Below are positions 35,991-48,100 of a stretch of DNA of 64,000 nucleotides, piece by piece. Position numbers and translations under genes: made by a program. Under the pieces are notes generated by a model. The model saw only the letters and a program-made list of their open reading frames with translations. It did no database searches and was not told the DNA's origin. This stretch comes from Antedon mediterranea (taxonomy: Eukaryota > Echinodermata > Crinoidea > Comatulida > Antedonidae), in assembly GCF_964355755.1 (NCBI RefSeq), contig NC_092675.1, forward strand, positions 6,048,312-6,112,311, written 5' to 3'. The stretch's first letter is position 1, and each line of letters starts with the position of its first letter.

Positions 35991-37639
35991 ATTAGACCAT
36001 TATTAGATGTCCTACTAAATGATTAACCAAACTGGTTAATTATTGTTAAAAATGTTATACAAACTTAGTCTTTTACTCAGCTACTATAGTCTCTTACTAT
36101 ATGTATTACGCAGCAACTAGATGAAAATGCAGCTATGCAAAACAACAACAAAAATATGCTAGGGCTTAACTGAACTCTGGTATTCCTGGTAAGTTTGAAT
36201 TTCTATGTTTTAAACATTAGAAGTGGGTTTGAAAACTGCCAAGAAATCACTTTAATTAAAGATTAATTAATTTAAGTCAAGAGACAATTTATTGCTAATT
36301 ATATTCGTTTATAGGTGTTCAACCTATAGATGGTTTCACTGTAATAGTTGTATACAGTGTTTTTGAATTTTATTAATGGAAAGGGTAGAATATTTCTCAT
36401 TAAATAGATCATCTTTCAACGACTAAAAATAGTATCCATCATTCCACGAAAACATTCATTTGAATGTTATGGGCTAGGCCCCAGGCTCTTCCAAAAATAT
36501 GGTATTTAGAAATTGATCTTGGAGTATAGTTATAAATTTAAACGATGCACACTAGATGTTTTTTTAATGTGAAACAGTCAGAAGAGTCGAGCTACATTCA
36601 TCTACTACTGTAGTATCAAATATATACATTATACACTCCTTAGGATACAGTTGCTATTCAGTAACATAATATGCTGGTAAACGGACATGTGGTACAGTGA
36701 TATTTTAACTAGTTGTGACACAGTAATGTTATATACATAGTAAGGATAGCAAAATATCAGACATGCTTTTAGGATATACAATTTAAAAAAAGATTTATAT
36801 TTCAGCCCTCAACTAATCCTAACCTTAACTAATATTCTACTTAAGATAATTAAAGAGTTTTATTTTTAATGTGACAAGCTTTGAAATTAGATGTTTTTAT
36901 TTCAGTTGCCGGCGACAGGATACCATTAATTAGTTCATGTGGACATGCGTTATAACCATGCATTTCAACTATTTTGACCTTTCACATCTCCTAGCTAAAC
37001 TTAGGAGTTTGACACACACTGGAACATTAACAGTAACACCAACATTTTTGTTGTATGTAAATTACATACACCAGGTTGTCAACATGGGGAGGGGAGTTAA
37101 TCTAAATAATGTTAAAGGGTTAATTATACTGGATTCACACATTATTTCAGTCTTAAAAAGGCCCTTTGCTTTTTGTTGACTCTTTTAACCCTTTTAAAAT
37201 TAACAGAAATTTTGTCATGTGAACAAGCCCTTAGTAGTACACTAGCATTAAAAAATAAGTAGTGAAAATAGGAACGGTTTACATTATTTTTTTAATGAGT
37301 ATCAGTTTATGGTAGTGCGTACTATTGCATGCCATGTGACCCACAATCGTCCAAACAGATTATAGGAATTTATTTATTCATACAAGTTTTATTTTTGTAG
37401 AAAAATGAATTTCATCTTTAATGATATGAATTATCACGGTAATTGCATAGTAGACAAGCTGGCATACTCAAAAGCTTAGAAATGTACATGAACGATCAGG
37501 GTATGATCCATTACGGGCTGTCGTTGCGTAAATGATGTCATTAATCACTGTGGTGAATACTATATCCATGCTGACTAATGATTCTGGATAAAACAAAGGA
37601 TGTGTTGTCAAATTGTGTAAATGATTTTGTTGTAATCCT

Positions 37640-37816
37640 AAAGCTTGCTCTACACTATCAAAGTTTATGTAACAAAAAAAAATTGATGTGCCCATATATG
37701 GACATGATGATGTCATATCACTACCATATTTTGCCATATCACGACCATATTTTGCCATATCACTACCATATGTGGGCACATCACACTTTTGTTGTCAAAC
37801 TAAAAAGATAGCTTAA
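37640..37816. mobile_element. Foldback MITE, family A copy 6
   Basis: Left AAGCTTGCTCTACACTATC; the core has CATATCACTACCATATTTTG in three tandem variants, so this copy expanded internally. Confidence 0.8.
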
Positions 37817-38271
37817 GTTGTTATATTGATTAAATGTGTTTGATACAATTGGGTATAAATAAAGGGGTTCTGTAGATGTCACCATACCTCAGTTTACTGT
37901 TAGTTTTAAAAAGTCGATGTGCTTATATTACTGAATATTATTATGACTCTGATTTGGTGAAATTATGGGATGAAATTATGATTGAGTTTTTAATACTAAA
38001 GTCTTGTGTCTGAATTAACCTCAATTCAGGGGTGGGATTTATACTCAAAATGTCAAATAAAGTATTGATAATGAGTGTTATAAACATTAATGTACACTGT
38101 ACTGATTATATAGATGATATAGCATAATAAATGTTGAAATATTGAATCACAAATTGAAATATTCCATTTGCTTGAAGTACTGTATTGTTTTCTGTTGTAT
38201 GTTTTCATGGATATAATTTTATCAAAATAAGAAATGACCAGGATAGGATTGAAGTTACATCATATTGTGTA

Positions 38272-38458
38272 ACAACCTTTGTGTCTGTCTGATTTCAATG
38301 CTAATTGTTAAAGCAATGTCTACACTATCAAACTAGTTTGACAAACAAAGTGTTATGTGCCCAAATATGGTAGTGATATCCCCAAATATGGTAGTGATAT
38401 GATGTCATCATGTCCGTCATAACCTTTGTGTCTGTCTGATTTCAATACTAATTGTTAC
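38272..38458. repeat. Direct repeat flanking a broken family A MITE
   Basis: CCTTTGTGTCTGTCTGATTT lies at 38277 and again at about 38430. Between them is a family A MITE (38310-38416) that lacks its right end. Confidence 0.75.
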
Positions 38459-38773
38459 AAAAAAGGAAGCTACAATACTTGTTGTGTGACTAATTAATAA
38501 TTACAAAACAAAACATATCAGGATATTGTTGATTAAAACTATTTAAATATAAATAAGAGTTAAATGCATTATTGATAGGATTAGGAACATCTCAAAATTC
38601 AAGATTATCAGATTTTGTTTTGTGTTTTATGATAGCTGGTGATGATAGACCACAACTTGTGATTGTAAGTTTTTACACTAGATAAAATATGAAGTCATTT
38701 TCTATGCTTCAATGAACTATAGTTTAAATCTACCATTTATTGGTTTAAAGAATTAAGTAAAGATAATGTTGTT

Positions 38774-38801
38774 ATTAAATTTATTCTTTTGTATAATTTC
38801 A
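38774..38801. repeat. Exact 28-bp copy of the SSX2IP acceptor region
   Basis: Identical over 28 bp to 39120-39147, the polypyrimidine tract and CA of the acceptor before the first SSX2IP coding exon. Here the next bases are AA, so no AG acceptor is present. Confidence 0.85.
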
Positions 38802-39157
38802 AACGTGTTATGTAAATTTGAATTTGTACAAATTTTTAGATACTTAGATATTAATATAAAATATGGTAATTTTCATTGCTTCAAATGTACTGTTAGTGTA
38901 ATCCAACATTTTCATGTTTATTTAAAAAGGTCGTTAAGTAAAGATACGATTGTTGAATCATTTTACTAAGTAGTACAGTAAGTCCTGGTGTATTTAATGA
39001 ATTTAATTATGAAATTATATAACCAAAGCACATTATTATAAAAACTTTGTCAGACAAGATAGTCAGATATTGATAGTTTTAAATTAAGTACAGATAACTT
39101 TGTTCCTCATTAAAGAAATATTAAATTTATTCTTTTGTATAATTTCAGATCGACTAG

Positions 39158-42100
39158 ATGACTTGTAGACTGGCCATGGCCGGTTGGAAAACATCAGGCA
39201 CCTATCCATTCCAATCTCCGCAAACGATAACCCACGAAGACTTTATACACACGTTCGTCAACCAATCAAATTCGCATCACAACGGTGCTTTGCAGACTTT
39301 GACATTCTCTCCATCACCTAAGAAAATAGACAGTAGTATGTTTTGTACAAGAGATAATATAGACCAGTGTGTCTCCTACCTAGATCAGGTTTGTATTTGA
39401 AGAGAATTATGATCATTTAGAAATATTGATATATTTGGTAACCTTTCTTACCTGTTGTTGTTTTGTGACTAGGCTAGGAGGCACCGGATCCCTGAAAAGA
39501 TCAAGACTTTACCGATGCTAACTGGGGTGGTTACACACTGATCCTCAGTGATGGTGTATCCCATACTCCGGTTTGGATGCAAGTTTGGTGTTTTGTCTTT
39601 TTGTTCTCTTCATTTTGTTTTACACGCTTTCTCTTTATTGTCCAGCACATAGAGACATCCTTTATTTACGCTATATAAATCTGTCTATTATTATTAATGT
39701 ATATAGGTACTGCAGAGAAGACACATTTTGGGGGTGGGAGTGTTGTGTTATTAATTATTATTTAATAGTTTTTGCCCAGTTTCATCTGAAATTGTTCCTA
39801 TAATAATGTTGTTGTTCACACTCTTGTAATAATACAGTAGTCAGTGAAATTGCTCATATGCTCAGTACTGTATAATACATTAATAGGCATAGTACAATAG
39901 TAAAAAAGGATTAAACACTACAATATTAAAAGGACCAAATAATAAAACTCTTAAAATTTAAAAAAAAATTAAAAGGAGACATCCAAAAATGTTTATCAAA
40001 CTCTGAAGTGAAAGTAAGTTTTTAACTAATTAATTAATTAACTAATTATGAATCACTTATTAAAACTCATTAAAACATTTAAAATTAAAATTCACCATCA
40101 AAATATTTGTACAATCCAACATTCAAAACATTTTTCAAATTATTTAGTGTACATAAACATTTGGATTATGTTATGTCTTACTTTAGTCTTCATCACAAAT
40201 TTAACTTATTTTGGGTGGAATTTCTCTTTTTATTAAATTAGTCAAAATGGATGTCATTTCTGTACAGTTAAAACCATATGTTATTAATTTTACTAGTACA
40301 AGTGAGTGGGATTTGTATGCAACATAGGAAACATGGATTCTGATCATAAGGTTTCTATAATGTAAATTTAGTCTTTTCTCATTCCTGTTTTCAATTACTC
40401 AACCAAATGCCTGACTTGGAGTACTGTTAAGACCAGTATAGGGACAGTCCAGGAATTTGAAAATAGGGCTGTTAATAAATAAATTTGTATTAATGGATTC
40501 TGGCAAAAACAGAAAGATAATTAATGCAGCAACTAAACAACGTCAGACTAGGCCTATAGCGTACAATGTTCATACATTACTGCTGTTTACCTGCTAGGCC
40601 TACAAAACTGAGTCTAGCTAGGCTAGGCCTAAGGCCGTCCACGAGAGGACATTCAATGCGAGCTACTTAGTTAGTGCATTGTTTTCTCTTTTTTTTATTT
40701 TTTATTTAGATTTAAGACAAGGAATGACCTGGTTTAATGTTTTTAAAGATATGCATTATTTTTACAAAACGTCAAAAATTGTAATGGGCCTTTAAAAATC
40801 AGATTTTTGAAAATGATCAAATATGGATGTGTTCTGTACACTTGCTTTATTTCATCTAAACTTATTCAGTATGTATTCTGGTTATGGCAGATTTACATAA
40901 TTTATAAAGTTATAAAAAAAAAAAATACATAGATATAGAGTAGTTCTATCACCTATAATAAAAAGAAGAATGTCAAAATTACATAGAAACAAAATGAATA
41001 TCAATATTTCTTGAGATGAATGTAGTTAAACTTATTTGTAGAAACAGACAGAACTGTGTTTTATGGTGCAGGAACTTGTACCTAACATAGGAAGTTAGTT
41101 CCTACAGCAGGCCTGTTAATCTGAAGTGGGTTCACAATATAGCACTTTAGTGTACAGTACCTCCTAAAATTGTGTCTATATTAAGACAGGAAATTGAGGG
41201 ACATATGAGCCTAAGTGATATGAATTAATTAATAGAAACTGCACTATAAAAGCCAAGAATTAATTATTTTTTTTTAAATTAGTTTTCGTTCTTACCAGGA
41301 GGAACAAACTTTGATTAAATCCGTTGGTGCAACTAACCTCATTTTAAACCATGGTACTTTATTAATAACTGTTACTTCCCCCCTCTTGTGGCTCTCTTAA
41401 TGACAGTATGTAATTTTACAGGCAATAGTCCTACTTCTTCTAGACTTGACATAGTCTTTAGGGTTGTCCCCTAAATGGGGTTGGACATTAATTATAGTAT
41501 TAAAACATATAATTTCTCTTGTTTGTTTCCCAGGAAAGTGTCCTTAATAGAGGTGTTAATTTAAAACTGTAATGTGGAGTACTAGGTACAGAGGTATTAC
41601 CGTATTGTCCACCAAAAACATGAAAAAATTGAAGATTAATAAACAAAAAAAGACTTTGAATAGGCCATTTCGCAGTTTTAATAAAAGTTAATCATTTCCG
41701 TAGAAAAAAAAATTAAAAATAATGTTTTCATAATCTTTTTTTCGGTCAAGGTGAATAACTACTGTATTATGTGACATTAAAATGGCATATTTGAAAAAAA
41801 AAACATTAAACGATATATCTTTAGTCCTCATTTATAAATGCTCAACTAAAATCTATAGTGTAGGCCTAAGAAACTAAAATTCACAATTCAATCATTCAAT
41901 AATCTATGCAAATCAGACTATTTACCCATATCTTTATTTTAGAGCAATACCCTGCTAGAAAGCAAAGGTAACCTTTTGTTAACACTCATCAATTATCAAT
42001 TTGATATTTGATAAGATAATACTATTGACTATGATACTAGACAGGGAAGTTGTGGGGAATATTCATATCATGCACAGAGAGCAAGGTACAGTTATGGCAA

Positions 42101-45100
42101 AGGTTCTGTTTATTTTACATGCATAAGATTACATTCATGTTTTAATTTTTACGGAGGAGTTTTTGTGATGAAAACTAATTACAAAATACATCATGAAAGG
42201 TCAGTTATAATTTAAAACATACAACTGAAAGCATTTTAATTCCAGCACTATCAGAAAATGACTTGCAGTATGTTTGGAGAGGTTTTCAAATATCTAAATA
42301 ATTGTGCCAAATAGATGGCTAAATTCGTCAAGTCAGATTTTCTGTATTTCCAAAAGGAAAGACATTTTCGACTTTACGTATTTCCTTTTTGAAACGCATG
42401 ATGTACCCACAAACTTTACTGCTGTTTATTCGCCATGTAAACCTGTGAAAACACATTGCAATACAGTATAACTCCTCCTTTGAGACACCCTTATTCAGGT
42501 GGCACTCCTCCTTTGAGACACCCTTATTCAGGTGGCACTCCTCCTTTGAGACACCCTTATTCAGGTGGCACTCCTCCTTTGAGACACCCTTATTCAGGTG
42601 GCACTCCTCCTTTGAGACACCCTTATTCAGGTGGCACTCCTCCTTTGAGACACCCTTATTCAGGTGGCACTCCTCCTTTGAGACACCCTTATTCAGGTGG
42701 CACTCCTCCTTTGAGACACCCTTATTCAGGTGGCACTCCTCCTTTGAGACACCCTTATTCAGGTGGCACTCCTCCTTTGAAACACCCTTATTCAGGTGGC
42801 ACTCCTCCTTTGAGACACCCTTATTCAGGTGGCACTCCACCTTTGAAACACCCTTATTCAGGTGGCACTCCTCCTTTGAGACACCCTTATTCAGGTGGCA
42901 CTCCTCCTTTGAGACACCCTTATTCAGGTGGCACTCCTCCTTTGAAACACCCTTATTCAGGTGGCACTCCTCCTTTGAGACACCCTTATTCAGGTGGCAC
43001 TCCTCCTTTGAGACACCCTTATTCAGGTGGCACTCCTCCTTTGAGACACCCTTATTCAGGTGGCACTCCTCCTTTGAGACACCCTTATTCAGGTGGCACT
43101 CCTCCTTTGAGACACCCTTATTCAGGTGGCACTCCTCCTTTGAGACACCCTTTATTCAGGTGGCCCCCCTTATTTGGAGGGGTCCCGAGCATGTCCACAT
43201 TAATAGGAGTTCTACTCTATACACTTTTCTTTAAGATTGTATGTTATAATAATGAAATTGAAATGATTCTTAATGTTATCTTAAAATACACTAATGAATG
43301 TACTGTGTAGAGATCTGCTTAATATCAAGATCATAGAGTAATATCAAAATAGATAAACTTTTACTGTTAAATGTGTTGCCAAACTTTCTAACTATTTCTA
43401 CTTTATCTTTTAACTAATATTATGTTGCATCTTTTGTGGTAGCTATTGTACAATGTTTTCACTTAAATAAACATTATATAAAATAATTGTTTGTATGTTT
43501 ATTATTTTGATACAGGAGGTAACCGTACTTGGCTTCCATTCATTATATTCACCTGCCATTAACGATAGCACATCAGCTGGAACATTTGACGTCACTAAGT
43601 TAATTAACTGTTGTTTTGACCTTATACAAAGACATCAGGAAACTAGAAGGTTTCAAGAGGAACAAGAAAATAAGTAAATATTTGTTTATTTGTTATTACA
43701 TTACATAGATTATTAAGGGGACACCTTCGGGACCAAACAAAATATCCCTTTACTTTGGGGTGACCCTTTAATAGGGGTTATCCTCTGTATGTCCTTAATA
43801 GAGGTGTCTCTGAATAGAGGCGTGTGGCGCAGTGTGTTGGACGTTGGACTACCGATCGTCAGACCTAGGTTCGAATCCAACTCTCGCCGCATTGCTTGTA
43901 TCCGTAGGCAAGATACTTTACTTACGTTGCCTCTCTCCACCCAGGTGTATAAATGGGTACCCAGTTAGATCTAGACACAACTTTGCGCTGGTTACCGGCT
44001 GCATTATGGGAGTATGTTTCCATACGTGTTTGATCCCAAAAAAATACTGGGGTAATAATGCTTGTAAAGCGCCTTTGAGCATGATTACTCATGAAAAGGG
44101 CGCTATATAAATGTGGTATTATTATATTATTATTTAATTCTATTTAATTGTGTTTTTATATCATTAGATTTACCGTATTCATTTGAATATAAAACGATCC
44201 GGCTGTTTATTGTTCAGGAGTGTATTTAGGTGGTCGTTTATTTGAGAGAGGCGTTTATTCGCATCAACACATAATCAAATAAATAGTAATACCCCTAGAT
44301 ATGAAAATATACAACACAATGAATATTGTGTAGTGATAAAATACAGTAAAAATTGTATCAAAATGCTTAGTAAATTGTAGATCATGTCAATCAAAAAATT
44401 CTACTACGAATAGAAATATTAATAGTATAATACATTATTGTGTAGATAATGCGTGTTTTGAGGCGTTTATTTGAGGTTGTCGTTTATTTATTTGTCGTTT
44501 GTTTATTTGTCGTTTATTTATTTGTCGTTTGTTTATGGTGGTTATTCAAAGCTAAATACTTGCTTGTATATTTAATTTCAATAAGCTTTAATATCTCCAG
44601 CGTTTTCCATTCTATTAATCATTTATTTGTCAACAGTGTTTTGTACAGTCATTTGATACTTAATTAGTTACTTAATGTTCATTTATCTCTAAAGGTATTC
44701 AAATCAAAATATACATTTTGTAAGCTTGCTAAATGAGAATTTTAGTTTTTTTATTGCAATGTATGCAGAGGCTGCACTCCAAATAAAGACCACTCTAATT
44801 GAAAATTGTAATTATAAAGAAACTGCCAGCACAAATGAAAAAAAAATTGTTCAATTAATTCTGATTAATTGCCAAATCCGCTGGTCTTTGATTATTGAGC
44901 GACAACAATAGGATTTATTGTTGTTGAATATTATTACTACTATACAGTACATTATTATTGCTCTGTAGCGATGGGTGTATATTATATAATTACATGTAAA
45001 TGGGGTATTTTATGATATGTTTGAAAAATCATCACAAAGTATACAATAATTACATAGGCAAAAACAGATTCGGTCACTGTGGCTTTTATATAGAGTAATA

Positions 45101-48100
45101 TACAGTACTGTATGAACAGACCTTAAAGTTTTTAAGATGAAAACTCAAGTGTAAACCCTACTTTAAAAATAACACTCTTACTAAATGCATGCACTATTTA
45201 CCTGCTGTTGCAAATTATTACAATTATGTTAACATGATTAGCCACACTGAAACAAGCAAACTATCAATCAACTACTTTGTTATGTTTAGGCCCAAAGTAG
45301 TCACTTCCACCTCTCATCAGGTAATGCTATGAGTGACAGGTTTGTCATATTTTGCCCTCCATACATATTTGTATGACTAGGCCTATACTTGCATTGCTTA
45401 CTCAACATTATTTGAATTCTGACTAACAAAATTGCTTAAAGGTTAACCGGACATATTTGCATATAAATTAACCTATGTATTGATATAATTTAGCCTATAC
45501 ATTATAAATTTAAAAATAAAAAATACCTTTGATGAAAAAATCATTTTAATATTGATATTTCAAGTAATTTCAAAGTAGGTAATAATACAGTAACTTGAAT
45601 ATTAATTTTATGTGACAAAATAACCAACCCAACCAAATGACTGATTAATTGAAGAAATGTTATAATTTAGAATAGTTTTAGTAGTTATGAAAGTCTATCA
45701 GTCTTTCATTCAACCTTCATAAAAATATTCTTCCCATTCAACCTTCATAAAAATATTCTTCCCATTCATCCCATAAAAATATTCTTCCCATTCATCCCAT
45801 AAAAATATTCTTCCCATTCATCCCATAAAAATATTCTTCCCATTCATCCCATACAAAAATTCTTCCCATTCATCCCATAAAAATATTCTTCCCATTCATC
45901 CCATAAAAATTAATGTTAATAAATTAATAAACTGTCAATTCTGTGATAATTGCATTATATAGTGACATATTGTACTAAGAAGCCATGCATTTTGTATCCT
46001 GTTTTATGTAGATTTCAAAGTCATACTGTACATCATCATTGGACAGAAGACAGTACAGATGTGTTATAGTAATTCATTTTAAATATACTGCACTTATGTC
46101 ACTATTAAAACATGCCTTAGAATGTAAACCATAAAATGCAGAGCTTTCTTTTGATGCACCTTTGAATTTCATGAATTAATAAAAAATCAAAATGACAAGC
46201 ATAAAAATTAAGCATACAAAATTACATTTATCAGGAAAAAACACATTGAATCTTTACAACTAAATCCCAGATAAAAATGATAACCATTGTGTCGGTCTTC
46301 TGGTGTATGTCCTGCTACCTATAGTGTCTTTTGCTAGCAATGATATATTTTTATGTTACCGTAGGCAGAGGTGGACTTGCGCATTAAAAGTCTTTTATCT
46401 TGCCTAAAGCTCATTTTAGCAATTAGACTATCAAATTAGTTTGATGTGCCCAAATATGGTAGTGATATCCTTAAATATGGCTGTGATGTGCCCATATATG
46501 GTAGTGATATGACATCATCATGTCCATATATGGGTACATCACATTTGTTAGTCACATAAAGTTTGATAGTGTAGACAAGGCTTAAGAAATGAAATCTGTT
46601 TTAGTCCTCTCCACCCACCCTAAACATTTGACACCCATACTCTACATTACATCCGTAACGTAACGTAATTTCGTTTTGCAAGCCTGATATTATCATTATT
46701 AATAATATTGTATATTCAAACGAATCAATTTATAAGTAAAATATATTTATTTTTGTAGTTCATTTTCCAACACACTGTTATTAAATTGTTTATTACGTTT
46801 CCATAACCATGACAACACAAAACATCACAGTTAATTATTATTAAAGTTGCAATGTAATTTTAAATTTAAATTCATATTTACATTTTACAACGGAAATGTC
46901 AGGAGCCAATTAAGCCTTACGAGTAATTACTAAGTGGATTTTGAAAGAAAAGACGAATTGCTAAACGTATAGTATGATTAGGTTGGTTTCCGCATGTTTG
47001 CTGTAGTTTGTACGATGTTTACAGCTCCGTTAGTATGCACACCTGCAGTTTGCTCCAATGCAGTGGAATGCATTACCTTTGTCCACTAAACCCATAGTTG
47101 ATAGCATGTGTACGCATTCAACTACAAATGTAGGCTGTCTCTGTCAATAAAAATTCAATTCCATCAAGCTTTTGTGATGTTAAAATTATTTTTCACTTGT
47201 CCTTCAGATCTGACATTAATCCATTGGTCCAACTTTCAATTACTGTTAATGTGTGTGTTGAGACACAATACATGATAGAAAGGTTACTGTGTAATAATTT
47301 AATTTTTTGTTAAAATTTACAAATTACATCGTCATCATTTCTTCCCTAAAAAGCAGAAAAATGAAGAAAAAAACCCGTTGTATTAAATATTAGTATTTAA
47401 CAAGTTCTTCTATGAATATTAGTATTATAACTGCGGCCTCACTGGCCACTTCTTTGATTTGAAATAGTACCTAAGAAAGAACGCGAAAGGCTTGTAATCA
47501 TGCCACAATCGAGATAATTTATTGTATAACTTCTCAATATAGTAGTAGAATAACCTAACACAATCGTAATACAGTAATTATAACTAAGACCTCCTCTCCG
47601 GTCTATAGCCACACTTGCTAGTGAGATTTCTATTATTATACCTTGCATGGCATTTATGCAAATCAACCTAGGTGAGCATACGTTCAAAAACTATTACGTA
47701 ATCATTAGCTCAGTTACAAGTATAGCTATGCTTTATAGCTAGTTTTTAATGAAGAACTGGTAATTTAATGTGGTTGCAATATGTTACGAACTCTTGGAAA
47801 TAAAATCCCTTCCTAGTACAATTCTGGTCGTTTTGATATCCCATGTGTATGTACTGTACTGTATGGATGCGTGAAGTAGGAAAACAAACAACATCAAATG
47901 TGCAAGCTTTCTCTCTCACTTTCCCGCGCACGATCTCTTAAGCTCTGTCTACACTATCAAACTTTATGTGACAAAAATATGTGATGTGCCCATATATGGA
48001 CATGATGATGTCATCACTACCATATTTGGGCATATATTATCAGTACAATATTTGGGCACATCATACTAGTGTAATGGTGTAGAAGGAGCTTAATAGATAC

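Larger units (their letters stand above)
18279..39148. other. 20.9-kb gap between the kinase and the first SSX2IP coding exon
   Basis: No exon with recognisable homology. It holds family A and B MITEs, SINEs, the second 0.9-kb repeat, a CTAG-rich block, a Harbinger-like element and simple tandem repeats. The kinase promoter and at least one SSX2IP 5' UTR exon should be here. Long AT-rich stretches (28000-29970, 31100-34490, 34590-35815, 36000-37640) show nothing further that I can support. Confidence 0.5.

Noticed and set aside
36114..36190. Possible 5' UTR exon of SSX2IP (acceptor TATTACGCAG, donor CCTG-GTAAGT)
   Set aside because: The splice-like ends are fair, but nothing else supports it; chance sites of this quality are common over 20 kb.
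37468..37811. Frames with YGSDMAKYGRDM or HYHILPYHDHIL peptides
   Set aside because: They are translations of the internal repeats of a family A MITE.
42474..43156. CRISPR-like array
   Set aside because: The units are directly joined without unique spacers, and the DNA is animal nuclear DNA.
42328..43310. Long open frames on both strands (284 and 170 codons)
   Set aside because: They come from a 33-bp tandem repeat, whose length is a multiple of three. There is no homology, and SSX2IP splicing skips the region.
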